Below are positions 19,161-29,560 of a stretch of 64,000 nt of DNA, piece by piece; positions within the stretch are counted from its first letter, which is position 1, and every line of letters begins with the position of its first letter. The translations under genes were made by a program, and so were the position numbers. A model generated the notes under the pieces. It saw nothing but the letters and a program-made list of their open reading frames with translations, was not told the origin of the DNA and searched no databases. Source of the stretch: Lentimicrobium sp. (lineage in GTDB: Bacteria > Bacteroidota > Bacteroidia > Bacteroidales > Lentimicrobiaceae); assembly GCA_019429275.1 (NCBI GenBank), contig JAHYJC010000008.1, positions 1-64,000 on the forward strand, written 5' to 3'.

Positions 19161-21290
19161 ATGAAAAAAAACAGGTCAAATACACTCCTGAATTTCGTTG
19201 TCGTAGGCGGAGTTTCCATATTATTATGGATTGTACTTGATTCTGGCAAAAATCTTGATAAACTCAGCCAGCAAACTTCACTGGCCAACCGCAACACAGG
19301 TATAGTAAACGCTTTTGACGTAATAAATTTTCATCATCCGCTTTCTCTTCTAATTCTTCAGATTCTTGTTATAATAGCGGCCTCAAGAATGTTAGGCTGG
19401 TTAATCTCATTGATAAATCAACCATCAGTTATTGGCGAGATACTGGCAGGAATCGCATTAGGCCCATCCTTACTTGGACTTTATTTTCCTGGCGCAACAG
19501 CTTTTCTTTTCCCGGCCATTTCACTTGATCACCTGGAGCTATTGAGCCAGGTTGGCCTAATCCTTTTTATGTTTATTATCGGCATGGAGCTTGACATCAA
19601 TATTTTGAAAAAGCGAGCAGGTTCATCCATGTTCATAAGCAATGTCAGCATTGTAGTACCATTTCTTATGGGAACTATTCTTTCGCTTTTTCTGTTCGAA
19701 AGGTTTGCCCCTGAAGGAACAAAATTTCTGCCCTTTGCTTTATTTATTGGAATTGCTTTAAGCATTACGGCTTTCCCTGTGCTTGCCCGGATTGTGCAGG
19801 AACGCGGCCTGACCAAATCTCCGCTTGGCATTACGGCCATAACCTGTGCTGCCATCAATGACATAACCGCCTGGGGAATTCTTGCCCTGGTTGTTGCCAT
19901 TGCCAATGCCGGTAGCATTGTGAGCGCACTGATTACAATTCTGCTTTCAGCTGTCTATGTTCTTATTATGTTACTTATAATCAGACCCTTGCTAGACGCT
20001 GTTGCAAAAAAATATACAGTCAGGGAAACCATAAGTAAGCATATCGTTGCTCTTGTACTCAGCACCCTGTTTTTATCAGCCTGGATAACGGAAGTTATTG
20101 GCATCCATGCTTTGTTCGGAGCTTTTATGGCAGGTGTAATCATCCCCGACAATGCCAGATTTAAAAGCATTATGGCTGAAAAAATTGAGGATGTAAGTAT
20201 CGTGTTATTGCTTCCTCTGTTTTTTGTTTATACCGGGCTAAGAACGCAGATTGGTTTGTTGAATGAACCGGATTTATGGCTCATTGCCGCCCTGGTAATA
20301 GCTTTTGCTGTGGTGGGTAAATTTGCCGGAACTGCCATTGCCGCGCGAATTACAGGCCAGACCTGGAAAGAAAGTCTGCTGTTGGGATCACTTATGAATA
20401 CCCGCGGATTGATTGAGCTTGTGGCTTTGAACATTGGTTACGACATTGGTGTACTTTCTCCGGAAATTTTTACCATTTTGGTGCTGGTTGCTATTGTCAC
20501 TACATTAATGACTGGGCCATTAATGTCATTTATAAATTACATTTTCCGGTCTAACGCGGATGAAAACATTGACAGTGGGCTGATAAATGTAATTGCAGCC
20601 TTTGGCCCTCCCGAAGCCGGAGGAAGGCTAACTTACCTGATCGATACTCTGTTAGGAAATCGAAAAAAAGGATTGAAAATTACCGCTTTGCATATGACTC
20701 CAAATACTGACATTTCAATAAAAAATGCCAAACGATATGAAGAAGAGGCTTTCAGTGAAGTGAAGAAAGTCAGTAAAAAGCTGGGAATTGAAGTAAAAAC
20801 TATTTACCGGACAGCAGAAAATGTAGCCAATGAAATTATTAAAACAACTAACCGAGGCAATTACGATTTGCTTATTGTCGGTAGCTCAAGGCCACTGCTC
20901 AGACAGGATGAGACCGGGGGAAAAGCCCGGTACTTTTTTGAAAATGCCCGTTGCAACGTTGGCTTATTTATTGACAAAGGATTCAAAGAAATCAAGAGAA
21001 TTCTTATACTCACTGAATCTGAAGATGAAAATTTTTTGTTTGATCTTTCTAAGAAATTCGAGTCAAATTGCATCATTGAAACTTCCTGTCTGATTCCGGA
21101 ATCAGTTCCTGTAAACCAATCAGTAAAATCAGTTTTTAATCAGAATCTTTCGGTAGAGCCCTGGAAAGATTATTCGGAAAACGATTTAATCATCTCAACA
21201 CTTGATTTTTACAGGTTGCAACGTGAGTCTGGGGCAACCTGGATTGATGGTAAAACATCGATATTGCTGATAAACAGGGGGAAAAATTAG
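19161..21290 (+). CDS. CPA2-family cation/proton antiporter with C-terminal USP-like domain
   Basis: A 709-residue membrane protein. The N-terminal ~460 residues contain about 13 hydrophobic segments of the Kef/NapA (CPA2) fold, with LINQPSVIGEILAGIALGPSL, a GLILFMFIIGMELD stretch, a core ITCAAINDITAWGIL holding the conserved Asp pair region, and SLMNTRGLIELVALNIG. The C-terminal ~220 residues (from about 490) resemble a universal stress protein domain (ITALHMTP, then LLIVGSSRPLL), probably cytoplasmic and regulatory. Transported ion is likely Na+ or K+ against H+. It starts 59 bp after xseB on the same strand but is functionally unrelated. Confidence 0.88.
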   Translation: MKKNRSNTLLNFVVVGGVSILLWIVLDSGKNLDKLSQQTSLANRNTGIVNAFDVINFHHPLSLLILQILVIIAASRMLGWLISLINQPSVIGEILAGIALGPSLLGLYFPGATAFLFPAISLDHLELLSQVGLILFMFIIGMELDINILKKRAGSSMFISNVSIVVPFLMGTILSLFLFERFAPEGTKFLPFALFIGIALSITAFPVLARIVQERGLTKSPLGITAITCAAINDITAWGILALVVAIANAGSIVSALITILLSAVYVLIMLLIIRPLLDAVAKKYTVRETISKHIVALVLSTLFLSAWITEVIGIHALFGAFMAGVIIPDNARFKSIMAEKIEDVSIVLLLPLFFVYTGLRTQIGLLNEPDLWLIAALVIAFAVVGKFAGTAIAARITGQTWKESLLLGSLMNTRGLIELVALNIGYDIGVLSPEIFTILVLVAIVTTLMTGPLMSFINYIFRSNADENIDSGLINVIAAFGPPEAGGRLTYLIDTLLGNRKKGLKITALHMTPNTDISIKNAKRYEEEAFSEVKKVSKKLGIEVKTIYRTAENVANEIIKTTNRGNYDLLIVGSSRPLLRQDETGGKARYFFENARCNVGLFIDKGFKEIKRILILTESEDENFLFDLSKKFESNCIIETSCLIPESVPVNQSVKSVFNQNLSVEPWKDYSENDLIISTLDFYRLQRESGATWIDGKTSILLINRGKN

Positions 21291-21432
21291 ACTACAATTG
21301 CTTTCCAGGCATAATTTGTATTTCAGCAATCCAAATACACAATTTTAATATTCAAGAGACTTAAATATTATTCGGGTTAAACAGGTTTTTTTGAATTACA
21401 TATATTCTGCAAAATCAAATCTCTGTATTTAT

Positions 21433-21459
21433 AAAAAAAGCCATCCTGCGAGGGATGGC
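21433..21459 (-). terminator. Intrinsic terminator of glyA
   Basis: The hairpin GCCATCC / GGATGGC (21440-21446 and 21453-21459) is followed on the minus strand by seven Ts (complement of 21433-21439). It lies just after the glyA stop codon and may also end the antiporter transcript in the other direction. Confidence 0.85.
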
Positions 21460-21483
21460 CAGATTCAAAATAGTTAATTGGGA

Positions 21484-22764
21484 CTACCATGCAAAAAGCG
21501 GAAATTCGCTCATCATATCATTCACTTTATCGCGAACAGCATCAATCACAGTCTGATCTTCAATATTGGCAAGTACCTCATCAATAAGATCGACAATTAC
21601 TCCCATGTGTTCCTCCTTAAGTCCACGGGTAGTTATTGCAGGTGTGCCAACCCGAATACCTGAAGTAGTAAAAGGAGAACGGCTGTCGAACGGAACCATA
21701 TTTTTATTGATGGTAATATCGGCCTTAACAAGTGTGTTCTCAGCAACTTTACCTGTCAAATCAGGGAATTTTGAGCGCAGGTCAATAAGCATCAGATGAT
21801 TGTCGGTGCCACCTGAAATTACATGATAACCTTTTGCAACAAAGGCCTGTGCCATGACCGTAGCATTTTTCTTAACCTGAATGATGTAATCCATAAACTC
21901 ATCTGACAATGCTTCGCCAAAAGCAACAGCTTTAGAAGCAATTACATGCTCCAACGGGCCACCCTGCACTCCTGGAAATACTGCAGAGTCGATCAGTGCT
22001 GACATCATTTTTGTTTCACCTTTCGGAGTTTTCAATCCCCATGGATTTTCAAAGTCTTTACCCATTAAAATGAGTCCGCCGCGCGGCCCTCGCAATGTTT
22101 TGTGCGTGGTGGTTGTTACAAAATGGCAGTAAGGAACCGGATCGTTAAGTAAACCTCGTGCAATCAGACCTGCAGGATGCGCTATATCCGCAAGAAGCAA
22201 GGCCCCGATTTTATCTGCAATTTTGCGCATGCGCTTATAATCCCAATCACGCGAATAAGCCGAAGCACCGGCAATGATTAGTTTAGGCCGGGTTTCCATG
22301 GCAACTGCCTCCATTTTATCGTAATTGATCATTCCGGTTTCCTCTTCAACGCCGTAAGCAACAGGTTTATAGAGTATTCCGGATGAATTTACCGGCGAGC
22401 CATGAGAGAGATGACCTCCATGCGCCAGGTTCAACCCCATAAAGGTATCACCTGGTTTTAAAACGGCCATTAAAACTGCCATATTTGCCTGAGCACCAGA
22501 GTGAGGCTGAACGTTTGCCCATTCTGCATTAAAGAGTGCTTTGGCACGGTCAATTGCCAACTGTTCGGTTTGGTCAACAATCTGGCAACCACCGTAATAC
22601 CGTTTTCCGGGATAACCTTCAGCGTATTTATTGGTCAGTACTGAACCCATGGCATCAAGTACCTGCTGGCTGACAAAATTCTCAGAAGCAATAAGTTCAA
22701 TGCCATGCATCTGGCGCTCTTTCTCCTGCTTAATGAGGTCAAAAATCTGTTTGTCTTTTTTCAT
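21484..22764 (-). CDS. glyA: Serine hydroxymethyltransferase
   Basis: A 426-residue PLP enzyme that interconverts serine and glycine while charging tetrahydrofolate with a one-carbon unit. It has the N-terminal [12 protein letters not shown] at 21-32, the [15 protein letters not shown] motif, PHSGAQAN at 88-95, and the PLP lysine Lys222 in [14 protein letters not shown]. It is a single-gene unit, with a promoter-like TTG-N21-TAnnTTTG upstream and an intrinsic terminator downstream. Confidence 0.97.
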   Translation of the reverse strand: MKKDKQIFDLIKQEKERQMHGIELIASENFVSQQVLDAMGSVLTNKYAEGYPGKRYYGGCQIVDQTEQLAIDRAKALFNAEWANVQPHSGAQANMAVLMAVLKPGDTFMGLNLAHGGHLSHGSPVNSSGILYKPVAYGVEEETGMINYDKMEAVAMETRPKLIIAGASAYSRDWDYKRMRKIADKIGALLLADIAHPAGLIARGLLNDPVPYCHFVTTTTHKTLRGPRGGLILMGKDFENPWGLKTPKGETKMMSALIDSAVFPGVQGGPLEHVIASKAVAFGEALSDEFMDYIIQVKKNATVMAQAFVAKGYHVISGGTDNHLMLIDLRSKFPDLTGKVAENTLVKADITINKNMVPFDSRSPFTTSGIRVGTPAITTRGLKEEHMGVIVDLIDEVLANIEDQTVIDAVRDKVNDMMSEFPLFAW

Positions 22765-22827
22765 TTCTGAAGAATATTATTGTTATTGTGTTGATTTCCA
22801 AATAAATATATGATAATAACCAGACTA

Positions 22828-22859
22828 CAAAGGTATGAAAAGAAATTCACCCAAAACAA
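22828..22859 (-). promoter_or_regulatory. Promoter of glyA
   Basis: On the minus strand TTG (complement of 22857-22859) is followed after 21 bp by TACCTTTG (complement of 22828-22835), fitting the Bacteroidota -33/-7 pattern. The -7 is about 64 bp before the glyA start. Confidence 0.5.
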
Positions 22860-22926
22860 CCTGAAGCCTTTTATAAAATTGTTTTGTTCTCATTCTTTAT
22901 TGAACGTCAAAGTATCCGTTTAAACA

Positions 22927-22959
22927 ACAAACGTGCTTCCGGGTAAGAAGCACGTTTGT
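22927..22959 (-). terminator. Terminator of the BACON-domain protein gene
   Basis: A perfect 13-bp stem (ACAAACGTGCTTC with GAAGCACGTTTGT) and a 7-nt loop, located 51 bp after the stop codon. The run after the hairpin on the minus strand is TGTTTAAACG, moderately T-rich; on the plus strand it is AAAAAA, so termination fits the minus strand. Confidence 0.75.
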
Positions 22960-23009
22960 AAAAAATCAGTAGTATTTCGGCCGTAGCCTGCAGCTAATTA
23001 CTAATCTTC

Positions 23010-26000
23010 TTAATTCATAATCAATATAATACGGTTGATCAGTTTATCACCTGAACGAATCCTGATCATATAAGACCCAGGCGTAACCGAACTTATATCT
23101 ATTGAATATTTACCTTTTCCAGAGCATTGTTTCGACAGAATTTCAGTTCCGGCAAGATTAAGTAACTGAACTTTAAAATCAGGAAATTCTGTTGGATTGA
23201 CCTCAATGATAAATTCATCTTTTGCAGGATTAGGATAAATTTTGAAAGACTCTGATTCGTTTTCGTCTATTCCCAGACCAAAACCCGATTGTAGCAACAC
23301 AACATTCTGAGATTCAACTCCTTCTCCGCTTACTGATATGGTTGCCGATCTCTCGGCGGTAACAGTATTTCCTTCATAGGTAGCCTTGAGAATTCCGTTT
23401 CCGATTCCCGAAGGTGTAACTTGAAGCCACTCTGAAAGGGCCTGTGCTGTCCAGTTTACATTTGATGATACGATAAAATCAACAAATCCTGCCTGGTAAG
23501 GGACCTCAACATATAACGGATCAATAAGCAGCGTGGCCATTGCCCCTTCCTGCGTCAGTGTAACGCTCACGGTTAAATTGCTTCCGGTAACAGAAATGAT
23601 GGCTGTTCGCGAAGAAGTTTCTGTATTTTGCTCATAATCAATGTGTAAAGTTACATTTCCGCTACCAGATGGTTGGTCTACCGAACACCACGGAGAATCT
23701 GACCCTGCACTCCATTCGAAATTAGAGGTAACCGAAATCTGTGTTGAACCAGCTGTGGCAGGCACCTGAATCACTTGAGGATCAAGCGTAAGGAAAGCCT
23801 CGGCAGGTTGCTGAATAACTGAAATGAAAACCGGTTCTGTATCCTGGGCAGTTAGTGTAATTGAGGCAATGCGGTTTGTTGCCCATGTGTTATCGGAATA
23901 ATCAATATCGATGCTTCCATCACCAAAACCTGCAATTGTTACAGTACACCATTCCGGGTTACTGCTTATAGCGGTCCACGAAGTATTTGAAGTAACAAAA
24001 GCCTGTACACTTCCTGCCATCACAGGCACATTGAGTTCAAGCGGAACAGCAAACAGGAAGGGCAGTGCACCGGCCTGAGTGAGAGTTACTACAATAGGAT
24101 CAAGATCATTTACGGTAACTGTAATTTGCGCCATGCGCTCAACCACAGTAAGATTGGCTTCATAGGCAACATTAATCATTCCGTTTCCATTGCCAGAAGG
24201 AGTTACCACACACCATGTTTCAGGAGTTTCGGCAGTCCAGGTGGTATTTGAAATAACTTCAAAAGATACCTCCCCGGCAGCATCATCAACGTTAATATTC
24301 AAAGGAGAAACTGCAAGTGTCGGAGGCGTTGTCATTGTGGTTGCCGAAGCACTCATGCCCATTGAATAATCATAATCCAGTGTATAGGAGAAAGCTTTAT
24401 AATGATAGCTTGTTGAACCCATGAGGCCTGTATGCAGGAATTCATTCAATAACCCTGTATAGATGACATTTCCACCGCCAGGCAAAACATCTCCGGGCTG
24501 ATAGGAAGTTCCCGGGACCGGCTGGCCGATGTTACCAAAGGACCAGGCAATCATTACATTGTCTCCTTCGGGGTTTTGGCTCCAATCCAGATTTATTTCT
24601 GTATCACTCACAGCCTCTGCAGTAAATGCCAGGGGATTATTTACAGGTGAAATACACGATATACTGGCAACCCAGCCAGGTGCAGTGGCAATATTATTGC
24701 TTTGGAAAACAAAGGTTAATGACCCTGTTGGATTGTCAGATACAATGGTTCCGGGAGGATTACTGACCCCGCACCATTTTCCAATTAATGGAGATGAAAC
24801 TGATGGGCCGTTGTAAATCGCAAGAAAATCGTTCAGGCAATTGGTGCTGGGTTCGATATTGAAATCGGAAAATACAACCATCAGCTGACTGCCCGGGTAG
24901 GTGGAATTTATTACTGTTGTGAAATTCTGATTGTTGGCATAATTTCCACCAGGGCCACCTGAATCATAAAAAGTACCATTACAGGTATTTATGGTGATAT
25001 TTCCCATATTAAATTCATTAGGCATTACAGTCACATAATCAGCGCGGGTCATGGTAATATCATCATTAATGATAAGTGATATTGTTTTTGTGCCCGTTGT
25101 TGTGTAGATAACTGTATGAAGGCCAGCTCCACTTGCTGTTTCTGGGCTGGCTCCTTCGCCAAAGTTCCATAGCCATGAAGTTACATCGCAGGTGGATTCA
25201 TCGGTAAAAACAATCGGATTATTGACAACTATAGATAAGGGCAATGCCGAAAAACCTGCATTTGCCGAATTCACACTGATGTAATCGGTTCTTGTGAGCG
25301 AATTCGGCCCCACATCATTGGTTGCTGAAAGTGTCACTGAATAAACGCCCAACGCATTGAACTGAATCGAAGGATTCTGTGAAGTATTGCTGGTTCCGTC
25401 AACAAATGAAACTGTATTCGGTGTAAAAGTCCACTCCCAGCTTATAGGGTCTCCTAAAGTCTGGTCGGTAAATGTCACAGTTTCATTCAAACAAGGCAGT
25501 TCATTACTTGCAATGAAAGCCGGAGCAGGCAAAGGCGGACCGAAACTGAAAGAAGCAATCCTTGTTCTCCGGCCGCCGCTGACATATTGATTTGTATACC
25601 AGAAAGTTTTGTCATCAGTAGGATCAACACTTATCAATGAATAATCGCCCCAACGGTTGGTGTTGGTTTGAGATGCTGTACCTTCCCATATCACGCCTTC
25701 TTCAATGTCCATAATTCCGCTGGCATTTACATATTCAACCGAACTCTGTCCGGTATATCTTATTCCCGGGTAAACAGTTCCACTGGAAATAGAATAACCC
25801 AAACCAATTTCGTTGCTTCCGTTGAGCGCGATGCTGGCCATCCATCGTGAATGCTCATCAGGCGCATAGGTTCCTTGCTGACGAATGGTCCAGTCTCCAT
25901 CTGTTTTTCGCAACTCATACCATCTCACGCCTGCATGATCGGTAGCATCGACATCCACAATATGGCAACAAACAATGGTTTGATGGCTTCCAAAATTCCT

Positions 26001-27116
26001 GTATTGAGGCACATTCATGATTACCTGGGGAATGGCATCAAGTTCACGGGTGGTTCCGGGTTGTTTTATATTATTCCAGTTGTTACCGAAATTACTGTCA
26101 AATGGTTCAACATTTAATTGCTGCACACGGGTAAAGGTTGAAGCCGAAGGTGTGGCCCAATTCACGGCAAGTTCGTAAATCCACAACTGATCGGCCGATC
26201 CACCGAAAGCATCATCCTGATGGGCAATAAAAATTCCGGGGGTTCCGGCCGGTGCAGCCGGACCGTCGTTATCAACCGGAGGAACCATCATAAATCCGTC
26301 AACAGAACCAGGCCGCCACGGATTATCAAATGCAACCATTTTAGGGCTTGTTCCGCCGGCAAGCATTACAGCTCTTTCAAAAACATAAATATCAGTATTG
26401 TTCCCGGTATTTGTGCCCATATAATATCCATCATGCCAGATCCCGAATTTTTCATAATCAGGCATTCCTCCCATAACAAAAGAGTACTGATACCAAATCC
26501 CTGTCGGATCATTGGTTGCTGACACTGCTACCAACATTCGGTCGGGACTGCCGCAAAGCGAAAATTCAGCGGCCATCCAACGGCCAGCCATTTCATCGTA
26601 AAGAATTATGGGATCTCCATCGTTGCAGCCAGCCCCGGGAACACTTCCGAACAACTGGTTCATGTTTGTAGGACCAGCCAACAAATCACCGGTTTTAGAA
26701 TAAATTGCATAAGTAGTGTTAACAGTCTGCATGTAATGGTTGGGACCTGCCACACCGTTCTCATCAGGTGGAAAATATGGTGAAGTCTGACCCTGAAAAT
26801 TTTCAATCGGCTCGCTCATGGCAGCCCTGTAGCGCCCCATAGTCTTCTGCCACACAGGGTCATCCCCCTTTGGATGGGCCGTTTCGGCAAACGGATAAGT
26901 ACGCGTCCGAAGTTTGGGATTGAGTAGTTTTTCATGAGCCTTGGCAACCATTTCGTCATACTCGGCCTGAGTAATAGGCGGAATATCTTTCAGTGGCGGT
27001 GTAATGCCAATCAAAGTTCCTGTGCCGGTATAACTCGGACTAACAATACTATCCTGAGCCAGAGCGCCTGAAAAGAACGAAAAAAGAATAAGTGCAAAAA
27101 AGTAACGTAAATTCAT
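23010..27116 (-). CDS. Giant T9SS-secreted protein with PKD, CUB, FN3-like and four BACON domains
   Basis: A 1368-residue secreted protein starting at MNLRYFFALILF, a good signal peptide; the open frame reaches 27185, but the added 23 codons precede the signal peptide. An N-terminal ~470-residue domain (opening YFPPDENGVAGPNHYMQ) looks like a beta-propeller. It is followed by two PKD-like domains (WEWTFTPN, WLWNFGEG), a CUB domain (INTCNGTFYDSGGPGGNY to GWVASISC) and an FN3-like module. Then come four BACON repeats (pattern SNTxWTA...WCxVTPSGxGNG...YExN...R.A.ITV). The C-terminal ~85 residues are a type A T9SS sorting domain (FKIYPNPAKDEFIIEV, SYMIRIRSG). BACON domains are thought to bind carbohydrate or mucin-like ligands. 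I see no catalytic motif, so a binding or adhesive role is more likely than an enzyme. Confidence 0.85.
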   Translation of the reverse strand: MNLRYFFALILFSFFSGALAQDSIVSPSYTGTGTLIGITPPLKDIPPITQAEYDEMVAKAHEKLLNPKLRTRTYPFAETAHPKGDDPVWQKTMGRYRAAMSEPIENFQGQTSPYFPPDENGVAGPNHYMQTVNTTYAIYSKTGDLLAGPTNMNQLFGSVPGAGCNDGDPIILYDEMAGRWMAAEFSLCGSPDRMLVAVSATNDPTGIWYQYSFVMGGMPDYEKFGIWHDGYYMGTNTGNNTDIYVFERAVMLAGGTSPKMVAFDNPWRPGSVDGFMMVPPVDNDGPAAPAGTPGIFIAHQDDAFGGSADQLWIYELAVNWATPSASTFTRVQQLNVEPFDSNFGNNWNNIKQPGTTRELDAIPQVIMNVPQYRNFGSHQTIVCCHIVDVDATDHAGVRWYELRKTDGDWTIRQQGTYAPDEHSRWMASIALNGSNEIGLGYSISSGTVYPGIRYTGQSSVEYVNASGIMDIEEGVIWEGTASQTNTNRWGDYSLISVDPTDDKTFWYTNQYVSGGRRTRIASFSFGPPLPAPAFIASNELPCLNETVTFTDQTLGDPISWEWTFTPNTVSFVDGTSNTSQNPSIQFNALGVYSVTLSATNDVGPNSLTRTDYISVNSANAGFSALPLSIVVNNPIVFTDESTCDVTSWLWNFGEGASPETASGAGLHTVIYTTTGTKTISLIINDDITMTRADYVTVMPNEFNMGNITINTCNGTFYDSGGPGGNYANNQNFTTVINSTYPGSQLMVVFSDFNIEPSTNCLNDFLAIYNGPSVSSPLIGKWCGVSNPPGTIVSDNPTGSLTFVFQSNNIATAPGWVASISCISPVNNPLAFTAEAVSDTEINLDWSQNPEGDNVMIAWSFGNIGQPVPGTSYQPGDVLPGGGNVIYTGLLNEFLHTGLMGSTSYHYKAFSYTLDYDYSMGMSASATTMTTPPTLAVSPLNINVDDAAGEVSFEVISNTTWTAETPETWCVVTPSGNGNGMINVAYEANLTVVERMAQITVTVNDLDPIVVTLTQAGALPFLFAVPLELNVPVMAGSVQAFVTSNTSWTAISSNPEWCTVTIAGFGDGSIDIDYSDNTWATNRIASITLTAQDTEPVFISVIQQPAEAFLTLDPQVIQVPATAGSTQISVTSNFEWSAGSDSPWCSVDQPSGSGNVTLHIDYEQNTETSSRTAIISVTGSNLTVSVTLTQEGAMATLLIDPLYVEVPYQAGFVDFIVSSNVNWTAQALSEWLQVTPSGIGNGILKATYEGNTVTAERSATISVSGEGVESQNVVLLQSGFGLGIDENESESFKIYPNPAKDEFIIEVNPTEFPDFKVQLLNLAGTEILSKQCSGKGKYSIDISSVTPGSYMIRIRSGDKLINRIILIMN

Positions 27117-27384
27117 GGAATTTAGATATTTGTGAATGAATAAGAAAAATCGTAGAAGGTATCTTCCCCCTTGATTAATTTCCAAAATTAAAATAATAAT
27201 ATATCAGCCTGACAATTATTAAATAAATTTATAAAGTAGGCAAGGAAATCCAATTTGGATTTTCCTGATTTATTTTGAACATAAAGGTCGCAAGCACCGA
27301 TAAAACCACGCATTGCGTCATAATAAAAATGAGTTATTTTTGTTATTCAAATCGAGGATCAATTCATTTTTGTATTTTTGAAAT

Positions 27385-29457
27385 ATGTTAAGAATTTCCT
27401 TCCAAAGGGCAAGCTGCACTCTTACTATTATTGTGCTGTTTATGACACAAATGGCCTTTAAAGCAAGCGCTGCCCCTCCTATACCTGAATTGTTAAGTCT
27501 TTCGGTTGAAGCTAACGGAAGCATTACTGCTGGTTGGATAATACCATCAGGTACTTTTGATGGTTTCAAGCTATATTACAGGCCTTCAGGCTCTACTGGC
27601 ACCCCCTCCCTCGTCGATTTTCCTGCATCCGCTATAAATGGATCCATCCCAGTTTCGGATGGAATGAATACCGGATATGAAGCGTATCTTGTAACTTATA
27701 TTGCATCGGAAGAATCAAATGCATCATCAACACTGCGAACCATCATGCTTACTGTTTCTAACAGTGGTACCGGTACAGGAATTGCCCGGCTGGACTGGAA
27801 CAGAATGAATCCAGGTGTGGCAGAATATTATAGCATACAACGTTCTATTGACAACGGCATTAGCTTTTCGCAGATTGGTGAGACCGGACTTCTGACGTAT
27901 TATGATACAATTCAAGAATATAATCCAAATAAAAAATTGTGCGACGATACAGAAATTTTTTACAGGGTATTTTGTGAAACATCAGTGCCACAGGCCGTTT
28001 CATCTGTTGCCAGTGGTATCTTCAGGGACGATAATCTTCCTGAAGACCCTGTTTTAAGTTATGTAACAATTGTTAACGGCTTCTCCGAAGTACACTGGAC
28101 ACACAGTCCTACCCAGGATGTAAATGGTTATGTAATCGGTTTGAATGAAGGAGGGACTTTTAATGATCATACAACCGTTGATTACACCGATTTTTTTACG
28201 GATGATTTAACCGGTCTTCCCACATACCACGATCCCTGCAACGAGGTGGTTACTTACGTTATCCGGGCTATTGATCAATGCAACAACTCCAGTTCTGGGG
28301 TTGTCAATTATAATAATCCACATCACACCATCCTTCTCAAGGGAGATATGGAAACTCTGTGCAACAGAAAGGCATCACTCAGCTGGAATGCTTATGATAA
28401 CATGAATCCAGCGGTAAACGAATACAAAGTGATGCGCTCTTTTAATGGAGATCCTGCCGCAGAGATTGGCTTAGGAATCTCTGTCGGAGATGGAAATTAT
28501 TCGTTTATTGATGATGAATTGCTCGTCCCGGGTGGTAACTACAGTTATTATATTCAAGCTGTGAATGCAGATAATTCCCTCAGTTCTGAAAGTTGCCATG
28601 TTCTTCTAACACCCGAACCTGAGGTTGTCGAGTCTTTCGAACTGGATAATATCACAGTTACAGATAACCTGTTTATTGACCTCACCATAAACGGAACTCC
28701 AATAAGCGCGATAGACAAGGTTGAAATCCTCAGATCTGCAGTAAATCCTTCTTCTCTTGCGCCAATTATTAGTTTTGACTGGAATAATCCCAATATGATT
28801 ATATCAGAAAATTCTGCCGATGTAAATTCCACATCCTATTATTATCAGCTCAGGGCTCTGGATGCCTGTGGCTTTGAAATAGCTACTTCTAAGGTTTTCA
28901 AAAGTATTTTCCTGCAGTTTTTTGATAGTGGAGATGGAGATGTAAGGCTCAACTGGAATGAGTTTGAAGGGTGGGAAATCTCCGGTTATAATGTATTTTG
29001 CCTGCTTAACGGACAACTTGTTGATGGATTTCCTAAGTTCCTGCCACCCGGGACCCTTGTTTTTAATGATCCTGATGCTCCTATAGAAAGCGGTATGATT
29101 ACATATTACGTCGAAGCAGTTCAAGACGATGACGATCAGGTTAACAGTCGCTCCAATGAGGTATTGCTGGTTGGAGAACCTGAGATAATAACGCCAACAG
29201 CCTTTTCGCCAAACGATGATGGCCTGAATGATCTGTTTAAGCCATACGCAAAAAACATTGATACAGGAAAATATCTTTTTACCATCTATAACCGCTGGGG
29301 ACAGCGTGTTTTTGAAACTAAAGCTTATCCGGGAGGATGGGACGGAACCATCAAAGGCGCTCCGGCTCCGCCAGGCATATACGGTTATATTATCGACTAT
29401 TCCGACTTTTACGGTTTCAGATTTTTCAAACGTGGCATTGTAAACCTGCTGAGATAG
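27385..29457 (+). CDS. Surface protein with CHU_C-type (T9SS type B) C-terminal domain
   Basis: A 690-residue secreted protein with a hydrophobic N-terminus (signal peptide about 1-30, ending near FKASAA). The body holds several fibronectin type III-like repeats (for example VARLDWNRMNPGVAEYYSIQ, SEVHWTHSPTQDVNGYVIG, ASLSWNAYDNMNPAVNEYKV). The C-terminal ~90 residues are the gliding motility-associated domain (TPTAFSPNDDGLNDLFKPY, then YNRWGQRVFETK and GWDGT), the type B sorting signal of T9SS. It stands alone and diverges from the BACON protein gene. Function is probably adhesion or surface structure; no enzyme motif is visible. Confidence 0.88.
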   Translation: MLRISFQRASCTLTIIVLFMTQMAFKASAAPPIPELLSLSVEANGSITAGWIIPSGTFDGFKLYYRPSGSTGTPSLVDFPASAINGSIPVSDGMNTGYEAYLVTYIASEESNASSTLRTIMLTVSNSGTGTGIARLDWNRMNPGVAEYYSIQRSIDNGISFSQIGETGLLTYYDTIQEYNPNKKLCDDTEIFYRVFCETSVPQAVSSVASGIFRDDNLPEDPVLSYVTIVNGFSEVHWTHSPTQDVNGYVIGLNEGGTFNDHTTVDYTDFFTDDLTGLPTYHDPCNEVVTYVIRAIDQCNNSSSGVVNYNNPHHTILLKGDMETLCNRKASLSWNAYDNMNPAVNEYKVMRSFNGDPAAEIGLGISVGDGNYSFIDDELLVPGGNYSYYIQAVNADNSLSSESCHVLLTPEPEVVESFELDNITVTDNLFIDLTINGTPISAIDKVEILRSAVNPSSLAPIISFDWNNPNMIISENSADVNSTSYYYQLRALDACGFEIATSKVFKSIFLQFFDSGDGDVRLNWNEFEGWEISGYNVFCLLNGQLVDGFPKFLPPGTLVFNDPDAPIESGMITYYVEAVQDDDDQVNSRSNEVLLVGEPEIITPTAFSPNDDGLNDLFKPYAKNIDTGKYLFTIYNRWGQRVFETKAYPGGWDGTIKGAPAPPGIYGYIIDYSDFYGFRFFKRGIVNLLR

Positions 29458-29560
29458 AATTCCTGCTCTATCGTTAAGTTTATTTAAGCAAAAATTTTGT
29501 TTGGCTGGATGGCGTTTGTAATTTTAATTAAGCAAGATTTGAATTCAGGAGTTTTGAACC

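Noticed and set aside
27373-27380. TATTTTTG as a -7 element for the CHU_C protein gene
   Set aside because: It would put the transcription start at or after the ATG at 27385; no -33 match at the right distance.
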